Shown: positions 1-10,049 of the stretch, one piece after another
Position numbering within the stretch: the first letter of the stretch is position 1
Layout of the letters: each line of letters opens with the position of its first letter
NCBI GenBank assembly: GCA_030248195.1
Contig: JASAND010013357.1
Span: 1 to 64,000 of the forward strand
Direction of reading: 5' to 3'
Length of the DNA stretch: 64,000 nt
From: Trissonchulus latispiculum
Lineage: Eukaryota; Nematoda; Enoplea; Enoplida; Ironidae
Notes under the pieces: generated by a model
Databases searched by the model: none
The model's input: only the letters and a program-made list of their open reading frames with translations
What the model was told of the DNA's origin: nothing
Made by a program: the position numbers and the translations under genes

Positions 1-38
1 GGGCGCGGGCCGGAAAAATCGGCCAGCATACAACTCTG
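1..38. mobile_element. Right end of a hAT-like non-autonomous element (cut by window edge)
   Basis: The window opens with GC-rich GGGCGCGGGCCGG and ends this block with CAACTCTG, the reverse complement of CAGAGTTG. The same combination of a CAGAGTTG/TAGAGTTG-type terminus next to GGGCCGGGCC-rich subterminal sequence occurs in the complete element at 50215-51384. Only one end is visible, so the duplication cannot be checked. Confidence 0.4.
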
Positions 39-654
39 TTCTAAGTAATCTCTACTTAGGTTCAGAATATTAAAAGAGTAGAAAATAAGTATCCGGAACG
101 TCTCATCTGTTCCGTGCAAAAATTATACCAGTTCAGATAAATGTATCAAATAATTCATGTAGTTCTGCACCCTCCGAATGACACAAATACGATATGACTT
201 AATAAATCTACGTGGAATAGGAGTGAAATATACCTAGAAAATTTATATAGGAGTAGATTGTCACATGAGATTTAAGTCGTACGCAATAAGCTGGTAGCCA
301 GGTGTGTAACTAACCAGACGGGGAAAAACCAGAAATATCTGGGTTTGTCGTGCCAAAAAGATTTTAGCCTTTTTCTCAATGGGGAGGAATTTAATCGTTT
401 GAGTATTAACAGTATCTTCTCTGGGCGGGTTATCGATTTTGCAGAGGATAGAACAGGACAAAAGCGGAAAAATGCATGCTTTTATAATTTGAATCTTCTT
501 CGATTCTCTATCTCTGGAACTTTTCGCAATTGTTGTTGTTGTTGTTGTTGTTTGCTGCATTAAACATGACAATGTGATGATCATCACCCGAAGGTGCAAA
601 ATGTTTAGCCAGGAAAACTGGCCCCGTAAGGCTGGTCAAAAACAACTCAACCAA
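39..654. other. Non-coding stretch with a (TTG)n microsatellite at 531-552
   Basis: No convincing gene is seen. The two overlapping open frames here end in the microsatellite and code for poly-Cys or poly-Thr, so they are composition effects. Confidence 0.5.
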
Positions 655-1217
655 GGGCCTATTTCTTTAAAGATTAAAATGGTCGGATTAAACGGGTTAA
701 AAATCAGCCGGATTAAAATTTTAATTTCTATTTCTTTAATGCAGGATTAAACGGATTAAAAGGATTAAAATTAACTCGTTTAATCCGACCATTTTTAATC
801 CGCGGATTAAACGAGTTGATTTTAATCCATTTAATCCGCCATTAAAAAGACAGCGATTAAAAATTTTAATCCGCCAACTTTCAATCCGTTTAATCCGCGT
901 AGCTGCACGAGGATTAAAAGTTAGTTGAAAATGCAGGCGGAGGATTAAACGGATTAAAATTAATCTTTAAAGAAACAGCGATTAAGCAGGTCGGATTAAA
1001 ATTTAACTCGTTGAGTTTTTAATCCGAAGTGTGAATAAAGAAAAAGGATTAGATTAAAATTTTAATCCTAGGTGTATTAAAGAAATAGGATTAAATTTAA
1101 TCCGTTTAACTCGTTTAACTAGCTGGATTAAATTTTAATCCGTTTAATCCGAGGTGCTATTTCTTTAATGCGGATTAATTTTAATCTAATCCGTTTAATC
1201 TTTAAAGAAATAGGGTC
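655..1217. mobile_element. Palindrome-rich miniature inverted-repeat element, GGATTAAAC family
   Basis: The left end GGGCCTATTTCTTTAAAGAT and the right end (reverse complement GGACCCTATTTCTTTAAAG) form terminal inverted repeats of over 20 bases. The interior is packed with the words GGATTAAACG and TTTAATCCG in both orientations and with internal copies of CTATTTCTTTAATG. A short flanking repeat CCAAG or CAA occurs on both sides. A 3-base duplication and GG-starting termini would fit a PIF/Harbinger-type MITE, which is inference. Confidence 0.55.
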
Positions 1218-4200
1218 CAAGTTGCCAGAAGGAGTCTCAAAGCCTGGTCGACATGACGGCAACAAATTTTGAATTCTTTTATTGCGTCCTTTGTCTGAAT
1301 TGAATTGAATCTGTTGCAAAATCATCTAAAGGGAATTAGCTTCAAAAATTGCTTTAGCAGGACATGAGGCGCGTTGTCCGTGTTTCTGCGAACACATGGA
1401 CACAAGAAAGCATTCATGCGTACAGAAGTTGTTTCAAGCCTAGGACACAAGCACAAGCACAGGCACAAGCACAAGTACCTATAAGCATAATTCCTAGCAC
1501 TAGTTTACACATTATATGATAACATAATAATAATAATAATATAATAATCAATCTTCTCTCCTGGTTGATTATAATCGCTAGCGCTTCCGAATGAGTTTTC
1601 ACAATGTATAAAATAATGCTGCAGAAGCAAAACTAAATTATCTAAGGACCAAAAAGATGACATAAGGGCCTACTATAACACTATAACCAGTTAGACCCAA
1701 GTAGCTTTTTTCTTTGAGTGTGTAGTAAAATGCCAAATTCCAGTAGTTACATGAATAAAAACCTGAAAACCATACAAGTTCAACAAATCCAACAACATTA
1801 CATTATTTTATCCTTGAAATTTACTGCTCTAAACCACCAAATATGAAATCAGGTAAATTTATGTCAATGCGCTATTTGGTTGCATAAAAACTAGATTTCA
1901 TTGATAGGTACTATAGAACTCACGATGCAGTGAAACAAACATTTTGAGTTGGGGTTTCGCACAGAAGTATGTAGAAAACATTGGTAACCAGTACAGGTTT
2001 TGTACAATCGAATTTAATCGAATCTTGTAATCGAATTCGAATAGATTCTAATTCGTCCAAAATTATTGAGAATTCTTAGACAATGTTAATTTTATTAAGC
2101 TCAAATAGGCTAAAGGTCATCGGTGATCTACATTTGTTTGTACACGGTGTAAAGATTTGTTGATCCTCTGACCTTTTTGTGGCAGAAAGCCAACAATATC
2201 GTTGCACATTTGTTTATGTAAAGAAACGGATTTCGGCTAGGTACTGCTTTTAGGCGATCTGGGTGCTGAGAGGTCTCTTTCACGTCTTAGATCACAAACT
2301 TCAGACTTTAATTCTCTCAGCCCGTTCTACTTGTACAAGTTTGGGGGTCGGGCAAACTTGTTCTGGATAAAATAACAATCAGAGCACTGGTGAAATGGCT
2401 CGAAGTATCGCAAAATGAGCACTGGTTAAATGGCTCAAAAATCCAATAAATCTATCCTAAAATTACCTAACAATTAGTTGATCGCTCAATGGAACTTTGA
2501 GGTCAACTAATTATACTACCTAAACAAGGCTTCCGTAACTGAACTTTGGTCCACCTTGTTCTCAAATCAAGTCCCTACACTATGAGAGACGGACACAGCT
2601 GGTTCTATCAGATTTGGAGATCAATTTAATATACAATTCTGCCTATTAATTTGCCAACTTCAGATAATATTGTGCAAACATAAAATGACACCTTTAACAG
2701 AGAGAATAACAAGAAAGTTCCAGTTTACAAGTCTCGTTACTGCACACTAGCATCAGATTACTTCCAGACAGGGAATACTGGTTCTACTCTTTGAACTGTA
2801 AACAACAGGTTTCGCTTTTCCAAAACTCACTTTTACCTTAGGTCAGGAAAGAGTCCAATTGAGAGAAATACAGAAATACTGGATACAGAAATAACCGTGG
2901 GCAGGTTCACAAAAACAGGTCGAGAGAGAGGTGACTGGCAACTGGTAGCTTAACTCTGAACGATGCTTCTCAGCAATTCCAACACACAAAAACAACGACC
3001 GGCACAATCAGGCCGAAAGAAAGATAAAGCAAATAGGCGTACAGCCGTCCCAAAAACACGCAGAACTACAGGTCTTAGACCGACCTTCCAGCACAGATGT
3101 CAACCTCAAACTGACTAAAATTGGGGTTCAGTCACCTTCTCCCCTCTCAGCCTTGTCCACGTGAATTTCTGCAGTTTTCGGTCCTTTTTAAGTCTTTTGA
3201 TTTGAAGGCGAAAATCTTAGAAAGAAAAGGCATACGTCATGATAAGCATGACGTATGGGATTGCTTTTGGGCTCATGGGGCTCCCAAAATTTCCAACTTA
3301 AGACGATTAACCCCACTTTCTGATTTTGAACTTCTTAGTCAGCAAAACAGGACAATTTTCCGACCCAGCCAAGCAAACAAAAACCACTATTTTTCAATGC
3401 AAATATTCCCATAAATTGACAGCACAAAAGACAGTTAGATTGCAGGATTATAGCACAAAGACGGTTAGTCAAAAATAGTTAGTTCCAATTATGGTACAGA
3501 GACGGTCAGTGCAGGCCTTGATTATAAGAATCAAAACATAAATGATTAGTTCACACAAATTGAAATTGAGTTAAAAATTAAGTTAGTTATCAGTTACACG
3601 AACAAGCAGAACACAGAAGCAGAACACAGAGTCAAGAGTTTGAAAACAGCAAATTAAAACAGAAAATTAGACATTAGACAAAATTAGCCCTTTTTTAACC
3701 TCTGGGCTGAGAATGAATTTTTCTTGCCCTTACATTTATGCTTTTCTTTCAGCCGATTATTTGATTTTCTTCCCTTTATTTGTAAATAAGCGAAAAAGGC
3801 TGCAACAAGCTGAACAATATTATGGAACTACATCATTTTCGTATTTTGGTATGCACTAGTTTGGTTTAGTTTATAGTTTAGTTTAGCTTATTGCAATGAT
3901 ATTTCATGTTAATGACGAAATCAATGTAGTGCTTTTGGGGGCCTTGCTGCGACTCTTTTCTGCCATAGATTGAAAGACTTTGTAGGACCCAGTGTACATT
4001 CTGTGCAACTGTCGCAAAATATCCTAATATCGGTTTTGATTTAAAATTTTGTGTAAATTAAAAACAACAGCGCTATGATTTTTGCTTGAATGAATAGCAC
4101 AAAGTGATGTCTCCCATTCAGTAATCACAAAGCACAAAATTCTATCAATTTCTACAGTTCTTCTGTGCATGGAACGCTGGTTTTGCAATATGACCTAAAT

Positions 4201-4530
4201 TGCATATCTAATTTGCGTATCTTATTTGCATATCTCTGACTATGAGTAGAGAACTCTTGCTACATAAGCTGTTGCATTCTCAGTTCTGATAATGCTTTTA
4301 ATTTGATTATATATTATATTATTTTGTATTATTATTCTCTATGATCCTGATTCCTGATGTCCAGTAAGATGTAAGTCAACCTTTTATTATATTCTCTGCG
4401 ATTTTTGAACCTTTCATATGTGAGCTGGCCAAGATGAGCAATCGCTTCGCCATTTGTCAGTCCTGGTTTAGAACAGGTAGGATTTGATATTAATGTGACT
4501 TATTTAAATGAGATGAAACCTGATGGTTAG
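1218..4530. other. Non-coding stretch with microsatellites and small direct repeats
   Basis: A (CACAAG)-like tract lies at about 1443-1480 and a (TAA)-rich tract at about 1527-1550. A direct repeat reading GAGCACTGGTRAAATGGCTC occurs at about 2383 and 2418. The 97-codon open frame at 3121-3414 starts with TTG and has no recognisable domain. Nothing else is supported. Confidence 0.4.
3231..3257. repeat. Perfect 11-bp hairpin containing TACGTCA/TGACGTA
   Basis: CATACGTCATG is followed by the loop ATAAG and the exact reverse complement CATGACGTATG. Each arm carries a CRE-like TGACGTA half. Role unknown. Confidence 0.6.
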
Positions 4531-4742
4531 CACTTCAAGATGGGTTAAGAGCACTTATTGAAAAACGTCGTATTGAGCAAACTCTTCTTCACCTTTGCTT
4601 TACAAGTCTCTCTAAGGCTTCTCTTTCTTCTGTATCAACTAAACTTCCAACATCATGCCAACGCCATCATAATGACCCATTCAAGGGTCAGCTTGCAGAG
4701 GAAGAAATTCAGGAAGAACATTCATCAAGCACGTTAATCCTG
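4531..4742 (+). CDS. Candidate coding exon, product unknown
   Basis: An open segment of about 70 codons lies between a TTAG acceptor ending at 4530 and a donor CTG|GTAACA at 4743. It begins in phase 1 and ends in phase 0. The translation is varied and non-repetitive, with a basic-acidic start (LIEKRRIEQTLLHLCF) and an acidic patch (LAEEEIQEEHSS), unlike the low-complexity frames around it. There is no ATG and no good polypyrimidine tract before the acceptor. It lies on the strand opposite the neighbouring transporter gene. It may be a real exon of an unseen gene, a relic, or chance. Confidence 0.25.
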
Positions 4743-4866
4743 GTAACACGAAAAATATTTGAGACATCTTATAAGTGTCACTTTTACTTGTAGCATAGTC
4801 AGATTTGATTCTTATTGGTTAGCTGCTGAATAAATAGAAGCTCATTTTGTCCATTTTCCAGGGGCT

Positions 4867-5203
4867 GGTCCTATCAAGCTGGAATTAAGCTTATCCGTGT
4901 TTAAGGTCCATTTTCGGGTAATCACAAAATTTCAGGGGTGAGTTGACCTCCGCGATTATACCCGGTTCAATGAAACATTATTAGAATTGGGTTAATCCGT
5001 TTTAAGCCACTTCCTGCTTCACGCGGGGTTAACCCAATTTCCGGGCACGGCTGCTGTAATGTTTGAGGACGTTTGCACGTCACAAACAACACACGGTAAA
5101 CCACGACTAGGGTTATAACCCTCCTTGCTGAGGTAAGGTAAGCTTTGGCCAGCTTAACCAGGCTTTATCCTCGATTTATAAATCCGTGTTTCGTGATAGG
5201 ACC
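4867..5203. mobile_element. MITE with GGTCCTATCA termini
   Basis: GGTCCTATCA at 4867-4876 is matched by TGATAGGACC at 5194-5203. The interior carries repeated GGGTTAACCC, TTAACCC and CCGGGTT words in both orientations. Flanks GCT and GCG differ by one base, so a 3-bp duplication is only suggested. The terminus resembles those of the elements at 655-1217 and 41609-42300. Confidence 0.45.
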
Positions 5204-5670
5204 GCGGTTAGTTAGCATAGCTATCCTGTTAACGTCATTGTGAAACCCGGTTCAGCAAACCCGGGTTAAGCCAAGTGACAGGGCAGGTTTGGGTTAGTTA
5301 CCAATTTTTAATCTCGGATAGTGGGTTAACTCCCGCTAACGGCTTGATAGGGTCTGCCCATGCAGTACTTTTGTGCATTTGCGTATGTATTTTGAATAAT
5401 CTATTCTGAACTGAACACCACCACTGAGTATATGTGTTAGCTACTTGGTAGCCAGTCTTAACTGTGAATACGAGAAGCATTAAGTCAACGCAGATCATTT
5501 CATTGGCATCAAGTATGTACGTTCACTAGCAACAGTCGCAAATACCACAAGGCTCACTAATAAGCATGACACGCATGCATTAGCATGACTAATAAGTCTG
5601 AGTTATCCATTACATAATTGACAAAGCTAAAAATTGATACTCCAAGATATCATTATTTCGTGTTCCATGT
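5204..5670. other. 3' flank of the transporter gene, nothing recognised
   Basis: This is downstream of the transporter stop codon on the minus strand. A small minus-strand open frame at 5298-5498 has no recognisable features. No terminator or polyadenylation signal was identified with confidence. Confidence 0.35.
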
Positions 5671-5930
5671 TTAATCATCGAGCAATTCTTGTCCTTTCAT
5701 CTCCGTTAGCACAAAAATATTGGTAATAATTAGGTTTCCAACAGCCATCAAGCCAAAAATGAACATGGCTAGTGACTCGCCCACACCATAAAGAACATAG
5801 GGCGCCAAAGGTATTCCAGTTGTTCCAACAAAAACACCAAAAGCAATTCCTTGACTACGCACTCGAGTTGGGAACAATTCGTTCATCTGCAACTCTGTTG
5901 AATCTCTTGACCATTCAGTAGATATTGCTC
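5671..5930 (-). CDS. SLC22-type transporter, last exon
   Basis: This terminal exon opens after an acceptor (TTTAG at 5935-5931) and ends with TAA at 5673-5671. Its first two bases complete the glycine codon split at the end of the preceding exon. It encodes NELFPTRVRSQG, the late-loop E-L-x-P-T-x-x-R signature of organic ion transporters of the major facilitator superfamily. Two hydrophobic segments and an ETKG-like end (TEMKGQELLDD) follow. The intron before it is only 142 bp, in contrast to the 16.6-kb and 5.5-kb introns upstream. Confidence 0.8.
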
Positions 5931-6072
5931 CTAAATATTCAAAGGGAACAACATTGCTTGCAGATACTAAACTTGAGACATAGCATTTGTGAAGGAGTTT
6001 TTAAAGATGTTCAATATTTGCAAGGCACTGGAAAATATTTGCACTTACAGGGCAAAAATATTTGACACATAC

Positions 6073-6512
6073 CAAAGATTGCAAATGCAGGGATAAGTCC
6101 ATTGACCCAGTAGCCACGAAAGTTTGACAAGACAGCTAGTCCAAAAGACGCAATTGCCAACCCACCAAATGCTGCGTTATGGAGGACACGTCGATTGAAA
6201 TTAGGCCAAAACTTATCAACAAAAAACAAGGTCAGTTTTCCAACCGTGAAGCAAAAGCCTATCAAGGCAATGTTGGCATAGACGTTACTCAAAATGCTAT
6301 TGGATCTTAAATCAATTCCAAATCGAACGAAGGACATGATAAAATAGTTAAAACTGCTAATCAGAGTGGTCTTCACAAGATCTGGTTTGAACAGTGCGAT
6401 ATAGGAGTTATGTTGAATGCTGTTAAGGTCGCTAACATTATCTGATTCTTCTAGCTTCTCATAATCTTGCTTATTTCTTTCCTTCTGCCGCAGCTCCTTC
6501 AAAGCTTTAAAC
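6073..6512 (-). CDS. SLC22-type transporter, third recognised exon
   Basis: The exon runs from an acceptor (CTTAG at 6517-6513) to a donor G|GTATGT at 6072. It encodes a charged cytoplasmic stretch (FKALKELRQKERNK) and then hydrophobic segments matching transmembrane helices 7-10 of the major facilitator fold. Its first base joins CG of the preceding exon to give Arg, and its last base joins GA of the final exon to give Gly. The usual WLL-x-x-G-R segment after ESPR is absent here, so one short exon may be hidden in the large intron, or the lineage lacks it. Confidence 0.75.
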
Positions 6513-7024
6513 CTAAGCATAGAAATTTTACAAAGGTTTCAAGAATATTATTAAAGAATATGAAAGAAAGAAATAATGAAATCAATATTATGTATACTTG
6601 CTTGTCTGTTGCCCAGTTCCATAGATTTACTCAGCGTACAACCTTTAGGCCAAATTATTGTCTGAATTAAACGCGAATTAAACTAAATTAAACTCAACTT
6701 TTTGCCCAAACATCTTTCGATTTGATTCATGTTTGTCACAAATGTAAAGCATGTGCATACAAATTCAACTTGTTGGTTCTTTGCTACCTTTTTGTGACCC
6801 ACCACTCTCCCAATAAATTGGCAGATGCATCTATCAAAAGATTTTGAGTACAGAAACCTAGCAAGATTCCGCAGATTAGACGTAGCAAAAATTTATTGGT
6901 GACATTCCGTGGAAAATTTTGGAGGTAAAACCCAGACAACCGGTTTCCAGCCAAATGGGAGAATTTCCGTGGAATGATTTATCGCTTAAAACTGACTGAC
7001 TAGATTCCGGTAAAGCGACTTAAA

Positions 7025-7030
7025 GGCGAG
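7025..7030. repeat. 6-bp target-site duplication GGCGAG, left copy
   Basis: GGCGAG directly precedes AGTAGTATAG, and the identical hexamer follows CTATACTACT at 18088-18093. Six-base duplications are characteristic of Polintons/Mavericks, whose retroviral-type integrase makes this cut. Confidence 0.85.
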
Positions 7031-7420
7031 AGTAGTATAGTGTACCCGTTTCGACCCTGACTCCCGGGAGTAAATGACCTTTTGACCTTTCCTGGGGTTT
7101 TGTATGTATCCTCAGTTGTCTTTTGCCTTTACTTTCCTCATGATTGACCTTTCACAATTACGTCATCAATTTACGCAACTTCTATGTCTAATTAACTTTC
7201 CATGCCGTCCCTCTGAGTTCTTCCCCCGGGGCTTGGGACCCGGCGTCGGCCCATTACCGGACTCCTACCTACCTACCTAACTTACCTATAATATATACTA
7301 ACCGAATATCACCCTGTCCGGCGCATGCAATATTTTTGTATTTTTGTATTTTTATTTTTTCGTTTTCTAAGCGATTATTTACAGCAAATACATGTACAAT
7401 ATATACAGTAGTCCTTAAGG
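7031..7420. repeat. Left terminal inverted repeat of the Polinton-like element, outer part
   Basis: Bases 7031 to about 7290 match the reverse complement of 17830-18087 almost without change. Similarity resumes at CCGGCGCATGCAAT (about 7319-7332) and continues, weaker, to the foldback insertion point at 7420. The inner end of this repeat, AAGAGGACTGTTGGGATAA, lies beyond the insertion at 8638-8656. Confidence 0.85.
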
Positions 7421-8634
7421 GGGGGGCTACTAAAATGGACTTGCCCCGACTTTGTCCGATTGGCCTCCTTTTTGGCACAGATATAGAGCATGGGTGTGGT
7501 CAAAAAAATATCGGGTAGTGAGATCTTAGTCGCCCACCCGTCGTGTGCAGCCGTCGCTTTTATGTGCCCGACCCCCCATTTTTCAAGACTGCCAACATAA
7601 TTGATTAAAAATTTCTGCTGGCTGCTATACGTTAGCTTCAAGGCTGCCATTTGGCATAATAATTCAGCAAATATGACCCCATCTGCAGAAAAATACTAGA
7701 CGGGTGTATCTTATCTGAATCTACGAGAATTGATCTGCAACGTTGAAGTTTCGCCAGAAATTTAAAAAATTTTGGCTGACGAAAAGAAAATTTTAATTTT
7801 GGTGCAAGCTATAAGGCTGTAATTTGGCATGTACAGAGGCCCTATAGGTGTGCTCATGTGTGCCAAATAGTAGGCAATTCTGCTGACTGAAAAATTTTTT
7901 ATGCCGACTTGAATCTTCAAAAATTGCCAAAATCGTCATTTTCGGTCTGTCGGATCCTGTGTAGAAGCTTTCTGCAGCCATAGAAGTCGCAAACCTTCAC
8001 TAATCGAGCTGAAATTTGGTGTGGGTGTATTTTCGACCACGCTGAGTTCAAATATCACAAAAATTTTCAATTTCAAAAAACTTGATTTTTTCGATTTTTG
8101 GGGTACCATTGCCCAAAAATGGCGATTTTGACAATTTTTGAAAATTCAAGTCGGCATAAAAAATTTTTCAGTCGGCAGTATTTCCTACTATTTGGCACAC
8201 ATGAGCACAACTATAGGGCCTCTGTACATGCCAAATTACGGCCTTATAGCTTGCACCAAAATTAAAATTTTCTTTTCGTTAGCCAAAATTTTTTAAATTT
8301 CTGGCGAAACTTCAACTTTGAAGATCAATTCCCGCAGATTCAGATAAGATACAGCCGTCTAGTATTTTTCTGCAGATAGGGTCATATTTGCCAAATTATT
8401 ATGCCAAATGGCAGCCTTGAAGCTAATGTCTAGGAGTCTGCAGAAATTTTTAATCAATTATGTTGGTAGTTGTGAAAAATGGGGGGTCGGGCACATAAAA
8501 GCGACGACTGCACACGGCTGGAAGACGGCTAAGATCTCAGTACCCGATATTTTTTTGACCACACCCATGCTCTATATCTGTGCCAAAAAGTAGGCCAATC
8601 GGACAAAGTCGGGGCAAACCTTAAGTAGCCCCCC
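7421..8634. mobile_element. Foldback element nested in the left inverted repeat
   Basis: The 1.2-kb block is an imperfect palindrome centred near 8030. The left end GGGGGGCTACT and the right end AGTAGCCCCCC are mirror images, and long stretches such as CCCCGACTTTGTCCGATTGG and CATGGGTGTGGTCAAAAAAA recur inverted. It is flanked by CCTTAAGG at 7413-7420 and CCTTAAGA at 8635-8642. The undisturbed right inverted repeat has CCTTAAAA (inverted) at this site. That is consistent with an 8-bp duplication. It has no coding capacity; the minus-strand and plus-strand open frames inside are mirror images of each other. Confidence 0.75.
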
Positions 8635-8664
8635 CCTTAAGAGGACTGTTGGGATAAGAGTAGG

Positions 8665-8910
8665 TTAATCCATTCTTTTACCTACGACGTACTCAGATCC
8701 GTCTGCCAGACAGACAAATGTTGTCATTTTTATTTCACTCCTAAAAGGCAAAGCTTTTTCCAAAATAATGCCCACCGCAGGAATTTCAGGATTATTTCTA
8801 ATGTAATTTTCGGCGTCCATCCGCGCTTCAGCGAAAGAATCGAAGACCCCACTCCCTAAAGTAATTTCCCCGTTATCGAGAATAATGCTCCAGTAGTAAC
8901 TATAGTCCAT
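8665..8910 (-). CDS. Small hypothetical protein of the Polinton-like element (81 aa)
   Basis: The ATG at 8910 begins MDYSYYWSIILDNGEI, 46 bp after the NADAR stop, and the ORF ends at the inner edge of the left inverted repeat. The open frame continues upstream into the NADAR gene in another phase, but the first codons shared with that gene are probably not used. The protein is soluble in appearance, with aromatic-rich strands and a helix around FDSFAEARMDAENYIRN. I do not recognise the family. Its position as last gene of a four-gene minus-strand row suggests a shared transcript. Confidence 0.6.
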   Translation of the reverse strand: MDYSYYWSIILDNGEITLGSGVFDSFAEARMDAENYIRNNPEIPAVGIILEKALPFRSEIKMTTFVCLADGSEYVVGKRMD

Positions 8911-8956
8911 GTTGTTATTTCGTGTTTTCGATAACCATTCAATAATAAATAGTGTT

Positions 8957-9436
8957 TTATTTCCTGCTTTTATTGATTTCGTCCCTAACTTTTTCCAACA
9001 AATATCCAAGTCGGTTTTCTCCTGGATAGTCTTTATTATAGTTCTCAGTTCCTGTTCCCCAATATTTTTCAAACGAGTTAACGTAAACAATCTTCTTTTC
9101 ACCTGTGCGTAGTAGTGTTTCTCTTGCTTTCTTGTTTTGCTCAAATTTCGCCCGAATACCTTCTAGAACGACTTTGTCTTTAATTTGGTCCCAAATCTTT
9201 TCATCGAAACCTTTTATGTTCTTTGAAACTTCCCTTTGGCGTCTAGCGGTTTTTTCATTAAGAATTGCCTTTCTGGATTCCCAGTCGTTAAAATATGCTG
9301 CTTTTTCGCTTTCGCACCACTGATGGACAGAGTAATACAATTTTCCATGCAGTCGGAAAGTACTAAAGTGAACGTTGCTGAGAGGACAGTAGCCAGTTGA
9401 AAACGTAGCGCAATCATCGATTATAGTTGGCTCCAT
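8957..9436 (-). CDS. NADAR-family protein (YbiA/DUF1768-like putative N-glycosidase)
   Basis: This 159-aa ORF has an ATG start at 9436 and covers a complete NADAR domain. Recognisable family blocks are FSTGYCPLSNVHFSTF (residues 12-27), YYSVHQW with a following KAAYF (34-49), KFEQN...LLRTGEKKIVYVN (97-120), YWGTG (125-129) and NRLGYLLEKVRDEI (141-154). Characterised NADAR proteins cleave N-glycosidic bonds, for example of ADP-ribose on nucleic acid or riboflavin intermediates, and many lie in viral or defence contexts. Two changes stand out: the usual Glu in the S-V/S-E-H/Q motif is His38, and the Asp three residues before WG is Glu123. Activity is therefore uncertain. The start overlaps the upstream 64-aa ORF by 23 bp, suggesting compact viral-style packing. 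I know of no Polinton described with this domain, but I could not search. Confidence 0.75.
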   Translation of the reverse strand: MEPTIIDDCATFSTGYCPLSNVHFSTFRLHGKLYYSVHQWCESEKAAYFNDWESRKAILNEKTARRQREVSKNIKGFDEKIWDQIKDKVVLEGIRAKFEQNKKARETLLRTGEKKIVYVNSFEKYWGTGTENYNKDYPGENRLGYLLEKVRDEINKSRK

Positions 9437-9608
9437 TGTAGTAGAATTTTTGGAGATGTTCTTTAACGTCGTTTATGGACTTTTCAGTTTTTATATCTGT
9501 TTTTATGTCTGCGTTTATGTCCCCTTTTATGTTAGTTTTTATGTAGTCTCCACTTAAAAATTTTTTGTTGAACTTTTCTTTATCAATCACACATCCACAC
9601 CTCTTCAT
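9414..9608 (-). CDS. Small hypothetical protein of the Polinton-like element (64 aa)
   Basis: The ATG at 9608 starts MKRCGCVIDKEKFNKKF. The middle contains a short degenerate repeat, IKTNIKGDINADIKTDIKT, which reflects a 15-base tandem unit. The stop lies inside the NADAR gene, 23 bp past its start. It is Lys/Asn-rich and without known domain. It could be a real small gene or a leader ORF. The overlap and same-strand placement in a row of four support a real one modestly. Confidence 0.45.
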   Translation of the reverse strand: MKRCGCVIDKEKFNKKFLSGDYIKTNIKGDINADIKTDIKTEKSINDVKEHLQKFYYNGANYNR

Positions 9609-9797
9609 TTTTTGAGAGCCCTTTTCCTGCGTTTCGAAATATCATCCATTTCCATGTACTATTTTTCCTCAAAATCGAGCGTAGTTTTATGTCACGGCCG
9701 TAAAACAATTTACACCACATATTATTTTTCGTCTTTTTCTCTCTTTTTGCTGTATTTAAGAAAAGTATTCTTCTTATGTTTGGCGGTTATACATTTC

Positions 9798-10049
9798 CTA
9801 GGGGAGGGGGGGGGGGGGTATAGTGCATTCGTAATACAGGTCTAGAATGGTGTTAAATTCCGGGGCCGTGTAATAAACATATTTCCCTTGTTTGGAGATT
9901 CGTATCCTTCCGTCTGTTTGGTAGTCTAAACGAAGTGGCTCCTTGCAACTGCCTGTACAAAGCCAAATATTGAAAAAGAAACTAATTATGAAGGCTAGGA
10001 TTATCAAGACAGTGAATACGCAATGCAAGACGTGCTTGTTTGGGCTCAT
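9798..10049 (-). CDS. Small single-span membrane protein of the Polinton-like element (83 aa)
   Basis: The ATG at 10049 begins a short basic head (MSPNKHVLHC) followed by one strongly hydrophobic segment at about residues 11-32 (VFTVLIILAFIISFFFNIWL). A soluble tail follows with an ordered-looking part (RIRISKQGKYVYYTAPEFN). It ends IPPPPLP where the ORF runs into a G-tract on the plus strand, so the last residues may be corrupted by tract slippage. A motif AACTTCATAAAAACGG about 45-60 bp upstream resembles the ATAAAAGCG words before the polymerase gene. Unknown family; small membrane proteins are common in virus-like elements. Confidence 0.55.
   Translation of the reverse strand: MSPNKHVLHCVFTVLIILAFIISFFFNIWLCTGSCKEPLRLDYQTDGRIRISKQGKYVYYTAPEFNTILDLYYECTIPPPPLP

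Noticed and set aside
7336..8593. Mirror-image frames encoding similar 60-90 residue peptides
   Set aside because: They arise from the two arms of the foldback and have no start context or domain.
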